A stretch of 64,000 bases of DNA from Pseudodesulfovibrio sp. (GCF_028692895.1 NZ_JAQUWN010000009.1:1-64000); one strand, 5' to 3'. Positions 34,304 to 43,831 are shown, counted from the first letter of the stretch. Notes: generated by a model not told the origin, from the letters alone. Translations and numbers: made by a program.

Positions 34304-36211
34304 ATGCCGGTCATCATGGGAACCGCCGGGCACATCGACCACGGCAAGACCACACTGGTCAAGGCGCTTACGGGCATCGACTGCGATCGTCTCTCCGAGG
34401 AGAAGAAGCGCGGCATCACCATCGAGCTGGGGTTCGCCTTCCTCGACCTGGGCGAGAAGGAACGGGTCGGCGTCGTGGACGTGCCGGGCCATGAAAAGTT
34501 CGTCAAGAACATGGTGGCCGGGGCCGCTGGCGTGGATTTCGTCACCCTGGTCATCGCCGCGGACGAGGGCATCATGCCCCAGACCCGCGAGCACCTGGAG
34601 ATCTGCCAGCTCCTGGGCGTGACCACCGGCCTGGTGGCCCTGACCAAGACCGACATGGTGGACAAGGAGTGGCTGGACATGGTCACGGAGGAGGTCGGGG
34701 CCTACCTGGAGCCGACCTTCCTCGGCGGCGCGCCCGTGCTGCCGGTCTCGGCCCACACCGGCAAGGGGCTGCCCGAGCTCAAGGCGGCCATCGCCGGCCT
34801 GGTGCGGCAGTTCAAGCCCCGGAGGCGCTCCGACCTGTTCCGCATCCCCGTGGACCGCGTCTTCACAATGAAGGGGCACGGCACGGTGGTCACCGGGACC
34901 ATGGTCTCCGGCTCCGTCTCCCTGGGCGAGGACGTGGTCCTCTATCCCGGCGGCCGCGAGACCAAGGTGCGCGGCCTCCAGTCACACGGCGAGACCGTGG
35001 AGACGGCCGCGGCCGGGCGGCGCACCGCCGTCAACCTGGCCGGGCTGGAGGTGGAGGACGTCCATCGGGGCGACGTGCTGGCCCGGCCCGGCACCCTGTT
35101 CCCGTCCACTGTCTGGGACATCGAGCTGACCGTGCTCGCCTCTTCGCGCCTGCCGCTCAAGCACCGCAAGGAGATTCATTTCCACCACGGCGCGCGCGAA
35201 GTCCTGGCGCGCATCCACCTCCTGGACCGCGACGAGCTCGCCCCGGGCGAGACCGCCGTGTGCCAGGCCCGGTTCACCGAGCCCCTGGCCGGGGTCTATG
35301 GCGACCGCGTGGTGCTTCGCTCGTTCTCGCCCCTGCGCGCCTTTGCGGGCGGCCGGATCATTTGCCCCCTGGGCCACAAGGTGAAGCGCTTTTCGGGCAC
35401 GGTGGACTCCATCAAAAAACTCTGCGACGACGCCCCGGAAGTGGTGGCCGCCACCCAGTTGGAGTTGGCCGGGCCCGCCGGGCTGACCTTCGACCAGTTG
35501 CTGACCATGACCAACCAGGAGACCAAGGCCCTTGAAAAGACCTTGGGCGTGCTCGGCGGCAGACAGGAGGCCGTGCTCTTCGACAAGGAGGCGCGGCGCT
35601 ATGCGGGCGGCGGGCTGGTCCAGTCCCTGGCCGACTCCCTCCTCGACTTCCTGGCCGCCTTCCACCGCAAGGATTCCATGAAGTCCGGCGTGCAGCGGGG
35701 CGAACTGGCCTCGTCCTGGGGACGCGACCTGCCGCCCAAGCTCTTCCATTTCATCCTGGAGCGGCTGGTCAGGAAGGGCGATGTGGCGGCCGAGCAGGAA
35801 ATCCTGCGGCTCAAGGACCACAAGGTCTCCCTGGCCTCGGACCAGGCGAAGGTGCGTGAGGCCCTGCTTTCGGCCTACGCGGGCGGCGGCCTGACCCCGC
35901 CCAACCTCAAGGACGTGCTGGAACCGCTCGGCATGGACTTCAAGCAGGCCGCGCCCGTGCTCAAGCTGCTTCAGGACCAGGGGGAGCTGACGCGCATCAA
36001 GGATGACATGTACTACCATGTCCCGGCCCTGGCCGAGATCCGGGAGCGCATGGTCGGCTTCTTTGCCGACCACGAGGCCATGACCGCGCCGGACTTCAAG
36101 GAAATCACCGGGTTGTCGCGCAAATACCTCATCCCGGTGCTGGAGTATTTCGACAAGGAAAAGGTCACCGTGCGCGTGGGCGACGCCCGCCACCTGCGCA
36201 AACGGTCTTGA
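34304..36211 (+). CDS. selB: Selenocysteine-specific elongation factor
   Basis: 635 aa. G1 is [13 protein letters not shown], the effector region has [14 protein letters not shown]3 is DVPGHEKF and G4 is TKTD. Domains II-III span about 175-360. The C-terminal 270 residues hold winged-helix repeats ([38 protein letters not shown]) that read the SECIS hairpin. SelB carries Sec-tRNA to UGA codons. Together with selA it shows an active selenocysteine pathway. It is followed 25 bases later by the SYLF gene. Confidence 0.95.
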   Translation: MPVIMGTAGHIDHGKTTLVKALTGIDCDRLSEEKKRGITIELGFAFLDLGEKERVGVVDVPGHEKFVKNMVAGAAGVDFVTLVIAADEGIMPQTREHLEICQLLGVTTGLVALTKTDMVDKEWLDMVTEEVGAYLEPTFLGGAPVLPVSAHTGKGLPELKAAIAGLVRQFKPRRRSDLFRIPVDRVFTMKGHGTVVTGTMVSGSVSLGEDVVLYPGGRETKVRGLQSHGETVETAAAGRRTAVNLAGLEVEDVHRGDVLARPGTLFPSTVWDIELTVLASSRLPLKHRKEIHFHHGAREVLARIHLLDRDELAPGETAVCQARFTEPLAGVYGDRVVLRSFSPLRAFAGGRIICPLGHKVKRFSGTVDSIKKLCDDAPEVVAATQLELAGPAGLTFDQLLTMTNQETKALEKTLGVLGGRQEAVLFDKEARRYAGGGLVQSLADSLLDFLAAFHRKDSMKSGVQRGELASSWGRDLPPKLFHFILERLVRKGDVAAEQEILRLKDHKVSLASDQAKVREALLSAYAGGGLTPPNLKDVLEPLGMDFKQAAPVLKLLQDQGELTRIKDDMYYHVPALAEIRERMVGFFADHEAMTAPDFKEITGLSRKYLIPVLEYFDKEKVTVRVGDARHLRKRS

Positions 36212-36236
36212 CGGGCCGGAGGAACCCTTTTACGCC

Positions 36237-36998
36237 ATGGTCATGCACATCCGCCACGCCATTCTTCTCGCCGTCGCCCTTTGCCTGGGGCTGGCGGCGG
36301 GCTGCGCCACGCGCCGGTCGTCGGCCACCCCGGACCAGGACGCCGCCAAGGCGCACGCCCTGGTGGAGCGCGCCTCGGCCACCCTGGCCGATTGCCTGGC
36401 GGGGGCGCGGGGCGGCGACCTGCGGCGGCTGCTCCCCAGGGCCAGGGGCGTGCTCATCGTCCCGGACATGGGCAGCGCGGGTTTCCTTTTTTCGGTGGAC
36501 ACCGGCAACGGCGTGCTGCTCCTGCGCTCCGGGAACGGCTGGACCGGCCCGGTCTTCCTGACCGAGGCCACGGGCGGCTTCGGCCTCCAGGCGGGCGTCA
36601 CCAAGACCTCGGGCGTGTTCCTTTACACCGACGTGGAAGACGTGCGCTACCTGTTGGAGACCGGAGGTGTCTTCCAGGGCCGGGCGTCCGTCACGGTGCT
36701 CAACACCAATTTCAAGGGCAAGGACACTCCGAAGTTCAACGGGAGCGGCAACGTGTTTTTCGTGGGCGACACCGCCGGGCTGTATGCGGGAGTGGGAGTG
36801 CACGGCGGCGGGCTTCTCAGCCGCGAGTACCTGAACCGCGCATACTACGGCTTCGGCGAGGGCGATCCCGAGCCCATTCTCTTCAAGGGAGCGCCCGCGC
36901 CCGCCGACGGCCTGGCCCTGCGCCGGGCCCTGGGCGACGCGCTGGAACAAGGCGAAAAGGCGCAAAAAAAGGACGGAGCCGAAACTCCGTCCAAATGA
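36237..36998 (+). CDS. SYLF-domain lipoprotein (Ysc84/lipid-binding family)
   Basis: 253 aa. Lipobox LAAGC with lipidated Cys23. The rest matches the SYLF domain: RGVLIVPDMGSAGFLF, TEATGGFGLQAGVTKTSGVF and VEDVRYLLETGGVFQG. Bacterial SYLF proteins are envelope lipoproteins of uncertain role. An ATG at 36243 is an alternative start. The 3' end carries the hairpin used as the terminator of the convergent tRNA-His gene. Confidence 0.88.
   Translation: MVMHIRHAILLAVALCLGLAAGCATRRSSATPDQDAAKAHALVERASATLADCLAGARGGDLRRLLPRARGVLIVPDMGSAGFLFSVDTGNGVLLLRSGNGWTGPVFLTEATGGFGLQAGVTKTSGVFLYTDVEDVRYLLETGGVFQGRASVTVLNTNFKGKDTPKFNGSGNVFFVGDTAGLYAGVGVHGGGLLSREYLNRAYYGFGEGDPEPILFKGAPAPADGLALRRALGDALEQGEKAQKKDGAETPSK
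36963..36992 (-). terminator. Terminator of tRNA-His inside the SYLF gene 3' end
   Basis: On the minus strand GGACGGAG-TTTCGG-CTCCGTCC is followed by TTTTTTT. It stops the tRNA-His transcript yet lies within the last codons of the convergent lipoprotein gene. Confidence 0.85.
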
Positions 36999-37002
36999 TA
37001 GC

Positions 37003-37079
37003 TGGGGTGAGTGAAGGGGCTTGAACCCACGACCCCCTGGGCCACAACCAGGTGCTCTACCAACTGAGCTACACCCACC
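37003..37079 (-). tRNA. tRNA-His (anticodon GTG)
   Basis: GTGGGTG pairs with CACTCAC; the extra G at -1 (37079) faces discriminator C, a tRNA-His hallmark, and CCA is encoded (37005-37003). The anticodon loop is GTTGTGG. Confidence 0.95.
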
Positions 37080-37092
37080 ACGTGAGGGGATT

Positions 37093-37121
37093 GATGTAGC
37101 GAAGGTTTCACCGGCGGTCAA
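37093..37121 (-). promoter_or_regulatory. Promoter of tRNA-His
   Basis: TTGACC (37116-37121) and TACATC (37093-37098) are separated by 17 bases on the minus strand. The -35 is identical to that of tRNA-Arg at 22806-22811. Confidence 0.55.
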
Positions 37122-37148
37122 GCACAAAGAAATAAAAAAAGGTAACCC

Positions 37149-38405
37149 ATGGATAAACTTATTATTGAAGGTGGCGTGCCCCTGCAGGGCTCCATCCGGG
37201 TCAGCGGAGCCAAAAACGCGGCTCTGCCCATCCTCATGGCCTGCCTCCTGGCCGAGGGACCGGTCTCCCTGACCAATGTCCCGAGACTGGCTGATATTCG
37301 CACATCACTAAAATTGTTGAATATACTCGGTTGCGAGACCGCCTTCGAGGGCAACGACGCCACCAGCGTGTGCACCGGCCTCAAGTCCGAGGCCCCCTAC
37401 GATCTGGTCAAGACCATGCGCGCCTCGGTCCTGTGCCTGGGGCCGTTGCTGGCCCGGCTGGGCGAGGCCCAGGTGGCCCTGCCCGGCGGGTGCGCCATCG
37501 GCGCGCGGCCCGTGGACCTGCACCTGCGCGGCATGGAGAAGATGGGCGCGAAGTTCGAGCTGACCGGCGGCTACATCCGGGGCGTCTGCCCCGGCGGGCT
37601 CAAGGGGGCCAAGATCACCCTCGACTTCCCCACCGTGGGCGGTACCGAGAACCTGCTCATGGCCGCCAGCCTGGCCCAGGGCGCCACCACCCTGGAGAAC
37701 GCCGCGCGCGAGCCCGAGGTCGTGGATCTGGCCAACTTTCTGAACGCCATGGGCGCGAAGATCACGGGCCAGGGCACCAGCGTCATTACCGTGGAGGGCG
37801 TCTCCACCCTCAAGGGGTGCGCGTACCGCGTCATGCCCGACCGGATCGAGGCGGGCACCTACATGATCGCCGCCGCCATCACCGGCGGGGAGCTGGAGAT
37901 CGTGGACTGCCCCTTCGCCGACCTGGACGCGGTCAGCTACAAGCTGCGCGAGATGGGCGTCTGGCTCCAGGAGATGGACGACTTCGTGCTGGTGCGCCGT
38001 TCCGACGGCCCGCTGCGCAACGTGGATGTGACCACGCTGCCGCACCCCGGCTTCCCCACCGACATGCAGGCCCAGATCATGGCCCTGATGTGCTTCGGCA
38101 AGGGCGCGGGCACCATCGAGGAGAAGATTTTCGAGAACCGGTTCATGCACGTCCTGGAGCTGGTCCGCCTGGGCGCGGACGTCCGCCTCAAGGGCCGCAC
38201 GGCCATGGTCCAGGGCGTGGGCAAGCTCATCGGCGCGCCGGTCATGGCCTCGGACCTGCGCGCCTCTGCCTCTCTGGTCCTGGCCGGGCTGGCCGCCGAG
38301 GGCACGACGACCATCGAGCGCATCTACCATCTCGACCGGGGCTACGAGAACATCGAGGCCAAGCTCTCCGGCGTGGGCGCGCGCATCAAGCGGGTTCCGG
38401 CATAA
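37149..38405 (+). CDS. murA: UDP-N-acetylglucosamine 1-carboxyvinyltransferase
   Basis: 418 aa, normal MurA length. The N-terminal [20 protein letters not shown] and the catalytic loop with Cys115 ([19 protein letters not shown]) match E. coli numbering. [16 protein letters not shown] and [16 protein letters not shown] are further signatures. It makes the first committed step of peptidoglycan synthesis from UDP-GlcNAc and PEP. Cys115 predicts fosfomycin sensitivity of the enzyme. Single-gene unit ended by a terminator. Confidence 0.96.
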   Translation: MDKLIIEGGVPLQGSIRVSGAKNAALPILMACLLAEGPVSLTNVPRLADIRTSLKLLNILGCETAFEGNDATSVCTGLKSEAPYDLVKTMRASVLCLGPLLARLGEAQVALPGGCAIGARPVDLHLRGMEKMGAKFELTGGYIRGVCPGGLKGAKITLDFPTVGGTENLLMAASLAQGATTLENAAREPEVVDLANFLNAMGAKITGQGTSVITVEGVSTLKGCAYRVMPDRIEAGTYMIAAAITGGELEIVDCPFADLDAVSYKLREMGVWLQEMDDFVLVRRSDGPLRNVDVTTLPHPGFPTDMQAQIMALMCFGKGAGTIEEKIFENRFMHVLELVRLGADVRLKGRTAMVQGVGKLIGAPVMASDLRASASLVLAGLAAEGTTTIERIYHLDRGYENIEAKLSGVGARIKRVPA

Positions 38406-38446
38406 CGGGAGCGGCCGGGCCGCCCATCCAATACATCAAAGAGAGC

Positions 38447-38482
38447 GAGGCCGGGATCACGACGATCCCGGCCTCTCTCATC
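38447..38482. terminator. Bidirectional terminator
   Basis: GAGGCCGGGATC (38447-38458) pairs with GATCCCGGCCTC (38464-38475), between murA and the convergent molybdoenzyme gene. A modest pyrimidine tract follows on both strands. Confidence 0.75.
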
Positions 38483-38504
38483 TTGGGGGTAGGTAGTAAG
38501 GAGG

Positions 38505-40592
38505 TTATCCTTTGGAAACCGTTATGAAGTGCTCCTGCATGGCCACGGCCCCGCCGCCCTTGTCGTACTTGCGGATGCCCCTGGGCATCAGCAGGTTGTC
38601 GGCCGCGCCCTTGCCTATGGCGCGGGACTCGACGGGCAGGGTGTGCCCGAACCCGTGGAGCATGAACACGCATTCGGGGTGGACGAAGTCCGTGACGAAG
38701 GCCTTGATCTTGGCCGAGTAGCCGTTGCCGGTCACGGTGACGTACTCGTCGTTCTCAATGCCCATTGCGGCGGCCTTGGCGGTGTTGATCCAAAGCACGT
38801 TCTCGGGCTTGCGCTCGAAGAGCAGGGCGTTGTTGACCGTGTGGCCCTGGGTGTGCAGGGCGCAGCGGCCGAAGGTGATGCGGAACGAGCCCTCGGGCGG
38901 CCGTTCGGGCGAGACGTAGGGCTTGAGGGAGGGCAGGCCGTCCGCTTCGAGCTTGGCGTCGATGACCTGAATCTTGCCGGAGGGGGTCTTGAAGGTCCCT
39001 TCCTTGACCGGCTTGAGCAGCGGTTCGCTGGCCAGGGTCACGATGCCCTTCTTGTCGAAGTCGGCGATGGTCACGCCGGTGCCTTCCAACTGGAAGTTCC
39101 AGATGTCCTCGATCTTGTCGAAGGCGAGCTCCTTGAGACCCATGCGCCTCGCCAGGCCCGCGTAGATTTCCCAGATGGCCTTGGTGTCGTAGACCGGCTC
39201 GACGGCCCGCTTGCGAATCTGGAAGGCGGGCTTGGCGCCGTTCTTGGTCATGATGATCTCGTCGCGCTCCAGGTACGGGGAGATGGGCAGAACCACGTCC
39301 GCGTACCAGGCCGTGTCGGACCAGGTGAAGGTGGCGGCCACGATGAGTTCGATGTTCTCCCACATCTTCAGGACGTCTTTCTTGTCCGGGAAGGCCATGA
39401 GCGGGTCGTGGCGGTTCACGATGTAGGCCTTGACCGGGTAGGGCGATTCGCTTTCGGCGGCCTCGTAGGCCAGGTTGACCAGGCCGGGGCCCGCGTCATA
39501 GTGCTTGCGGCCTTCCATCCAGCCCACGCCGTCGGCGCGGCGGCCTTCGGGCTTCGGGTAGAGGTTCATGAAGCTCTTGAGCCCCTTGGCCCCCACGTCG
39601 CCCGGTTTGACCATCAGCGGCAGCCCGCCCTTGGCGCCGACGGAGCCCAGGAGCGAGTTGATGAGGTAGATGGTCCGGCTCATGTCGAAGGAGTCGGTGT
39701 AGCGCGCGGTCATCCAGCCCGGGTGCCAGAGCACGCTGGGGGCGGCCTCGGCGAGCTGGCGGCAGAAGTCGCGGATGGCCTCGGCCTTGATGCCGGTTTC
39801 GCGCTCGGCCCATTCGGGCGAGTACCCGGCCACGAAGTCCTTCAGTTGGTCGAACCCGTCCATCCAGTCGGCCACGAACTTCTTGTCGTAGAGCTCCTCT
39901 TCGATGAGGGTGTGGATGACGGCCAGGTTGAAGGCGTAGTCCGTGCCGGGGCGGATCATGTAGAAGTTGTCCGCCTTGGTGGCCGGAACGTTGGCCCGGA
40001 TGTCGATGACCGAGAGCTTGCACCCCTTGGCCATGGCGTTCAGGGTGTTGTTGACCTCGGCCACGTTGATGGCCTCGAAGATGTTGCGCTGCTGGAGCAC
40101 GATGTGCTTGGCGTTCTTGAGGTCGTAGGCCACGCCCTTGCGCCCGAATCCGAACACGGAAAGGGCGGCGTTCTGCACGTTGCGCGCGCAGGCGGCGTCA
40201 TGGTTGTTGTAATTGGACGTGCCGATGCCGCGCAGGAAGGCGCGGTAGAAATCTCGGAACGGACCGCCGCGGTCGGAGAAGAGCACGGAGTCCCTGCCGT
40301 ACTCTTTCTGGATGGCGGTGAGTTTTTCGGCGACGTAGTCCAGGGCTTCGTCCCAGGACACGGATTTCCATTTTCCTTCGCCACGTGCGCCCTGGCGGAT
40401 CATCGGACCCTGCGGGCGTTCCTTGTCGTAGGTGAGTGCGGTTCCCGCGGCTCCGCGCGGACACAGCGCCCCCTCGATCCCGGCGGCATGGGGATTCCCC
40501 TGGATGTACTCGACCCTGCCATCCACGACTTCGACCTGGATGGGACAGCGCACGGTGCACATGCCGCATATGCTGTAAACGTATTCCTTCAT
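38505..40592 (-). CDS. Molybdopterin oxidoreductase, thiosulfate/polysulfide-reductase-like catalytic subunit, cytosolic
   Basis: 695 aa from the ATG at 40592 (GGAGG upstream). Cys9, Cys12, Cys16 and Cys44 (ICGMCTVRCPI...LCPRGAAG) would hold the N-terminal 4Fe-4S cluster. Cys135 in HDAACARNVQ aligns with the Mo ligand of PsrA/PhsA-type enzymes. No Tat signal precedes it, so it should act in the cytosol, unlike PsrA or PhsA. Its likely electron partner is the divergently encoded four-cluster ferredoxin at 40884. The substrate is not known; a role in thiosulfate, polysulfide or aldehyde chemistry would be a guess. Confidence 0.88.
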   Translation of the reverse strand: MKEYVYSICGMCTVRCPIQVEVVDGRVEYIQGNPHAAGIEGALCPRGAAGTALTYDKERPQGPMIRQGARGEGKWKSVSWDEALDYVAEKLTAIQKEYGRDSVLFSDRGGPFRDFYRAFLRGIGTSNYNNHDAACARNVQNAALSVFGFGRKGVAYDLKNAKHIVLQQRNIFEAINVAEVNNTLNAMAKGCKLSVIDIRANVPATKADNFYMIRPGTDYAFNLAVIHTLIEEELYDKKFVADWMDGFDQLKDFVAGYSPEWAERETGIKAEAIRDFCRQLAEAAPSVLWHPGWMTARYTDSFDMSRTIYLINSLLGSVGAKGGLPLMVKPGDVGAKGLKSFMNLYPKPEGRRADGVGWMEGRKHYDAGPGLVNLAYEAAESESPYPVKAYIVNRHDPLMAFPDKKDVLKMWENIELIVAATFTWSDTAWYADVVLPISPYLERDEIIMTKNGAKPAFQIRKRAVEPVYDTKAIWEIYAGLARRMGLKELAFDKIEDIWNFQLEGTGVTIADFDKKGIVTLASEPLLKPVKEGTFKTPSGKIQVIDAKLEADGLPSLKPYVSPERPPEGSFRITFGRCALHTQGHTVNNALLFERKPENVLWINTAKAAAMGIENDEYVTVTGNGYSAKIKAFVTDFVHPECVFMLHGFGHTLPVESRAIGKGAADNLLMPRGIRKYDKGGGAVAMQEHFITVSKG

Positions 40593-40705
40593 CAACTCCT
40601 CCCTGATTGGTTCCCGATCCGTCGGGAATAAGGTGGACTGCGCGACTTTTCTGATGACTGGCACGCTAGCAGCGCGCGTCAACACATCGCAATGATTAGC
40701 CCTGA

Positions 40706-40721
40706 TGTGAAAGATTTCACA
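40706..40721. promoter_or_regulatory. CRP/FNR-family operator, HcpR-like
   Basis: TGTGAAAGATTTCACA is a perfect inverted repeat matching TGTGA-N6-TCACA. In Desulfovibrio the CRP/FNR family regulator HcpR is known to use TTGTGA-N6-TCACAA sites. It lies between the molybdoenzyme gene (114 bases away) and the ferredoxin gene. Confidence 0.7.
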
Positions 40722-40883
40722 TTATTTTGTGGGTCGGAAGAAAAAATAATAGGAAATTTTGGTGGCTTAATTGAGAAAGATATCACAAGCTGGGACTCCG
40801 TTGACCATATCCGAAAATTTCCTCAGATGGTGGGACATGATCGGACTGCGCGCGCCCATCACGACTTTTTATGAGGTGGAAAA

Positions 40884-41333
40884 ATGGCCATTTACAAGAT
40901 GAAATTTGACAAGAGCCGGTGCATCGCCTGCGACGCCTGTCTCATTCACTGCAAGGTGAAGAACAAGGTGCCCGAGGGGCTTAGCCTCAATCACCTCTTT
41001 GTCGAAGGCCCCATGGCCGGCAAGGATGGCAGGCCCACCGCCAAGCTTAAGTACCAGAACTGTCGCCACTGCAAGAATCCGCAGTGCGTTGACGCCTGTC
41101 CCACCGGCGCCCTGTATCAGCGCGAGGACGGCCTGGTCCTGTTGCATGCGGACAAATGCGACGGCTGCAAGGCCTGCATCGAGGCGTGTCCCTGGAGCGT
41201 GCCGGTGTTCAACGAGGCCACCGGCAAGATCATGAAATGCGATTATTGCGTGGATCGGGTGGATGCCGGCGGCACACCCGCCTGCGTTACGGGCTGTACG
41301 GCCAAGGCGTTGACCTTCGTCCGGCCCGAGTAG
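40884..41333 (+). CDS. Four-cluster 4Fe-4S electron transfer protein (DmsB/PhsB type)
   Basis: 149 aa with four Cys clusters: CIACDACLIHCK, NCRHCKNPQCVDACP, CDGCKACIEACP and CDYCVD...CVTGC. This is the arrangement of beta subunits of DMSO-reductase-family enzymes. AGGTGG precedes the ATG. The divergent molybdopterin subunit lacks a beta gene on its own strand, so this is the likely partner. It leads a unit with the TSUP permease. Confidence 0.9.
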   Translation: MAIYKMKFDKSRCIACDACLIHCKVKNKVPEGLSLNHLFVEGPMAGKDGRPTAKLKYQNCRHCKNPQCVDACPTGALYQREDGLVLLHADKCDGCKACIEACPWSVPVFNEATGKIMKCDYCVDRVDAGGTPACVTGCTAKALTFVRPE

Positions 41334-41410
41334 GTGAGGTTCAAACCACGCCATGCGGTATGGCGGGGTGATTTTTCGGGGTTCTATCAACATCATGTGA
41401 GGAGGTAACC

Positions 41411-42538
41411 GTGTTACGTTCCAAGAAAATGCTTCTGATCCTGGCCTTGCTGGCCGCCGTCTGCCTTATGGCGGTACCGGCGCTGGCCGACCAGCTGGCC
41501 GACGCCATCGCCGAGGCCAACCCGCAGGGTGAGCCCGGCTATCTGGGCATTCCCGGCGGTCCGCAGCTCAACGTCATGATCGGCTTCGTCTGGGCGATCT
41601 GGGTTGGCTGGATCTTCTCCACCGTCGGCGCGTTCGGCGGCATCATGGCCGGTGTCGGCCACATCACCATCTACGGCCTCGGCGACTACGCCAAGAGCTT
41701 CAAGAAAACCATGAAGCTCAACAAGATCGTCACCGACTCCATCCGCGTGTCCAACCAGTGGCTGGTGGGCTGCTCCGCGGCGCTTTCTTCCTTCAACTAC
41801 TACCGTGCCGGCCGCCTGGTGCTGCCCCTGGCCATCGCCCTGGCCATCGGCTCCGTGTCCGGCTCCCTGCTGGTGCCCATTCTGACCGCCGGCAAGATCA
41901 GCCTGAAGGCCTACCTGGGCTACTTCGGTCTCTTCGTCCTGTTCCTGGGCTGCTACCTGTTCTACCAGACCACCCCCAAGGGTCAGGCTGGTCAGAAGGC
42001 CGCCAAGCAGGCCGCCGCCGCCTTCCAGAAGTCCGTGAAGGAGCAGCAGGCCGGTGGCCATGTCGACATGGCCGAGATGGGCGTCAAGGTCCAGAAGTTC
42101 ACCCCCACCGCCTGTGAATTCACCTTCTTCGGCGTGGAGTTCAGCTTCAATCCGCTGATTCCCGTTATCGGCGGCTTCGTCATCGCGGCCCTGGCCTCCT
42201 TCCTGGGCGTCGGCGGCGGCTTCCTGCTGGTGCCGTTCCTGACCTCCGTGGCCGGTCTGCCCATGTACCTGGTCGCCGGCACCTCCGCCCTGGCGGTGCT
42301 CGTCGGCATGATCAGCTCCATCTTCTCCTACATGGTCATCAAGCACTCCCCGGTGGAGTGGAGCCTGATCGGCGCCGAACTCGTGGGCATCGTCATCGGT
42401 TCCATCATCGGACCCAAGACCTCCAAGTTCATCCCGGACAAGGTGCTGAAGTACATCTTCATCATCCTGGCCGCCTACGTGGGCATCCGCTACACCACCA
42501 AGGGCTTCCTGGGCCAGTCCTGGCTGCCCCCCTTCTAG
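41411..42538 (+). CDS. TSUP (TauE/SafE) family anion permease with extended N-terminus
   Basis: 375 aa from a GTG with GGAGG upstream. A signal-like helix (residues 5-26) precedes a region of several membrane segments. The TSUP core is FLGVGGGFLLVPFLTSVAGL and TSALAVLVGMISSIFSYMV. A charged loop of about 50 residues (190-235) separates the two halves. The family moves sulfite, sulfonates or related C2 anions. The link with a molybdoenzyme suggests a sulfur oxyanion; inference. Confidence 0.85.
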   Translation: MLRSKKMLLILALLAAVCLMAVPALADQLADAIAEANPQGEPGYLGIPGGPQLNVMIGFVWAIWVGWIFSTVGAFGGIMAGVGHITIYGLGDYAKSFKKTMKLNKIVTDSIRVSNQWLVGCSAALSSFNYYRAGRLVLPLAIALAIGSVSGSLLVPILTAGKISLKAYLGYFGLFVLFLGCYLFYQTTPKGQAGQKAAKQAAAAFQKSVKEQQAGGHVDMAEMGVKVQKFTPTACEFTFFGVEFSFNPLIPVIGGFVIAALASFLGVGGGFLLVPFLTSVAGLPMYLVAGTSALAVLVGMISSIFSYMVIKHSPVEWSLIGAELVGIVIGSIIGPKTSKFIPDKVLKYIFIILAAYVGIRYTTKGFLGQSWLPPF

Positions 42539-42571
42539 GTCGCGAACAAGCCTCAAGAAGCGCAACAACAT

Positions 42572-42597
42572 CGGGGCCGCCCGTCCGGGCGGCCCCG
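42572..42597 (+). other. Intercistronic hairpin
   Basis: GGGGCCGCCC and GGGCGGCCCC form a 10-bp stem between the permease and the next membrane protein gene. There is no T-run. Confidence 0.55.
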
Positions 42598-42621
42598 TAC
42601 AAAAAAACCGCAGGAACAACC

Positions 42622-43233
42622 ATGACCGCTCAAGCGATCTTTCAATTTCTCGACCCCTGGCTGATCTGGTCCTTCCGCCTGACCGCCAATCCCTACCTGG
42701 GATTCGCCCTGGGCATCTTCTGGATTTGCCTGGCGGCCACCGTTCTCGGCGAGCTGTGCATGGCCGGGGTCTACTTCCTGAACGCCAAGCATTTCGGGAA
42801 GATGAACAAGGACATGGTGCACAACCACAACCTGTCGGTGCAGGCCCTCGGCGTGCGGAACAAGACGGCCTGGAAGGCCTGCAACTCCATCGCCAACGAG
42901 GCCTTCGGCAAGAATTTCTTTGCCCATGTCGCCCTTTTCGCGTCCTCCGTCTGGATGGTCCCCTTCGGGCTGGGCTGGGTCTACTACCGCTTCGGCGCGG
43001 TGGACTTCAATGTCCCGTTCCTCGGCTCGGTGGGCCCGGCCTTCTACTTCCTCCCGCTCTACATCCTGACCCGGGTCCTGTTCTGCAAGGCCAAGCCGTG
43101 GATGCCGGTCTTCCGGACCATCAAGCGGAAGATCAAGGAGAACGAGGGAGACGAGGAAATGATGTTCTTTTCCGATCTGGCAAAGCCGACGTCCTCGGCC
43201 CCGGACAAGCAGCCCGCGGCGGGCAGCGTCTGA
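42622..43233 (+). CDS. Unknown membrane protein, three or four spans
   Basis: 203 aa, ATG at 42622 with AGGA upstream. Hydrophobic segments lie at about 26-52 (LGFALGIFWICLAATVLGEL), 97-120 (FAHVALFASSVWMVPFGLGW) and 133-152 (GPAFYFLPLYILTRVLFC). Between the first two is a polar loop with several His and Asn (KDMVHNHNLSVQALGV). The C-terminal 45 residues are charged and cytosolic. No family is recognised. It follows the permease and is closed by a strong terminator, so it is likely part of the same unit. Confidence 0.8.
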   Translation: MTAQAIFQFLDPWLIWSFRLTANPYLGFALGIFWICLAATVLGELCMAGVYFLNAKHFGKMNKDMVHNHNLSVQALGVRNKTAWKACNSIANEAFGKNFFAHVALFASSVWMVPFGLGWVYYRFGAVDFNVPFLGSVGPAFYFLPLYILTRVLFCKAKPWMPVFRTIKRKIKENEGDEEMMFFSDLAKPTSSAPDKQPAAGSV

Positions 43234-43243
43234 AGGTCCGAGT

Positions 43244-43279
43244 GAAAAAGGCCGCCCTTTTGGGCGGCCTTTTTTTTGC
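43244..43279. terminator. Bidirectional rho-independent terminator
   Basis: GGCCGCCC-TTTT-GGGCGGCC, flanked by A's on the left and TTTTTTTT on the right, between the membrane protein and the convergent PH-like gene. Confidence 0.9.
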
Positions 43280-43315
43280 TCTTTGAGATGGGCCGGGCCA
43301 GTCCCGGCGGGGAGG

Positions 43316-43831
43316 CTACTCGCCCCGGGCGGCAGCCACGTCGCGGACGAATCCCTCCAGGTCCGAGGGGCCGAGCAGGTAGTGGCGCTCGGCGGTCTTG
43401 ATGCAGAGCACGTCCGGGCGGTTGGTCACGATCACGGCTTCCGCGCCGTTCTTGAGCTCCACCAGGCCGGACTGGTATCCGGCGAACTGCATGATCTTTC
43501 GGCTCTTGGCCACGGCCAGGCCGTCGTCGAGCTTCAGGTTGCCCGGAAAGACCTTTTCCACCGACGCCCAGGGGATGACCGCGCTGGCGAACGGCGGGGC
43601 GGCCAGCAGGAGGCCCTCGTCGGCCACGGTGATGGCCGCCCGCTTGGGGTTGATGTAGAGCATGTACCAGTAGAGCATGGCCAGCGGCCCGGCGATGGCC
43701 GCCAGGCTGATGCCGCTCCAGGTCAGGCCCGACCGGAAGCACCAGGCCACGGCGGCGGTGACGCCGACCACGAACACGAGCAGCAGGACGGGGACGATGG
43801 GTTTCATGGGTATCTTGTAGGTGCTTGCCAT
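43316..43831 (-). CDS. Membrane-anchored bacterial PH-domain-like protein
   Basis: 171 aa. Two N-terminal membrane segments (PVLLLVFVVGVTAAVAWCF; ISLAAIAGPLAMLYWYML) are followed by a cytosolic domain of about 100 residues with the pattern ITVADEGLLLAAP...IPWASVEKVFPG and VIVTNRPDVLCI. This is the layout of bPH_5-type proteins. Function unknown. Confidence 0.7.
   Translation of the reverse strand: MASTYKIPMKPIVPVLLLVFVVGVTAAVAWCFRSGLTWSGISLAAIAGPLAMLYWYMLYINPKRAAITVADEGLLLAAPPFASAVIPWASVEKVFPGNLKLDDGLAVAKSRKIMQFAGYQSGLVELKNGAEAVIVTNRPDVLCIKTAERHYLLGPSDLEGFVRDVAAARGE

Noticed and set aside
31439-34879. Minus-strand open frame of about 1150 codons
   Set aside because: It is antisense to the chemoreceptor and the start of selB and shows no protein features.
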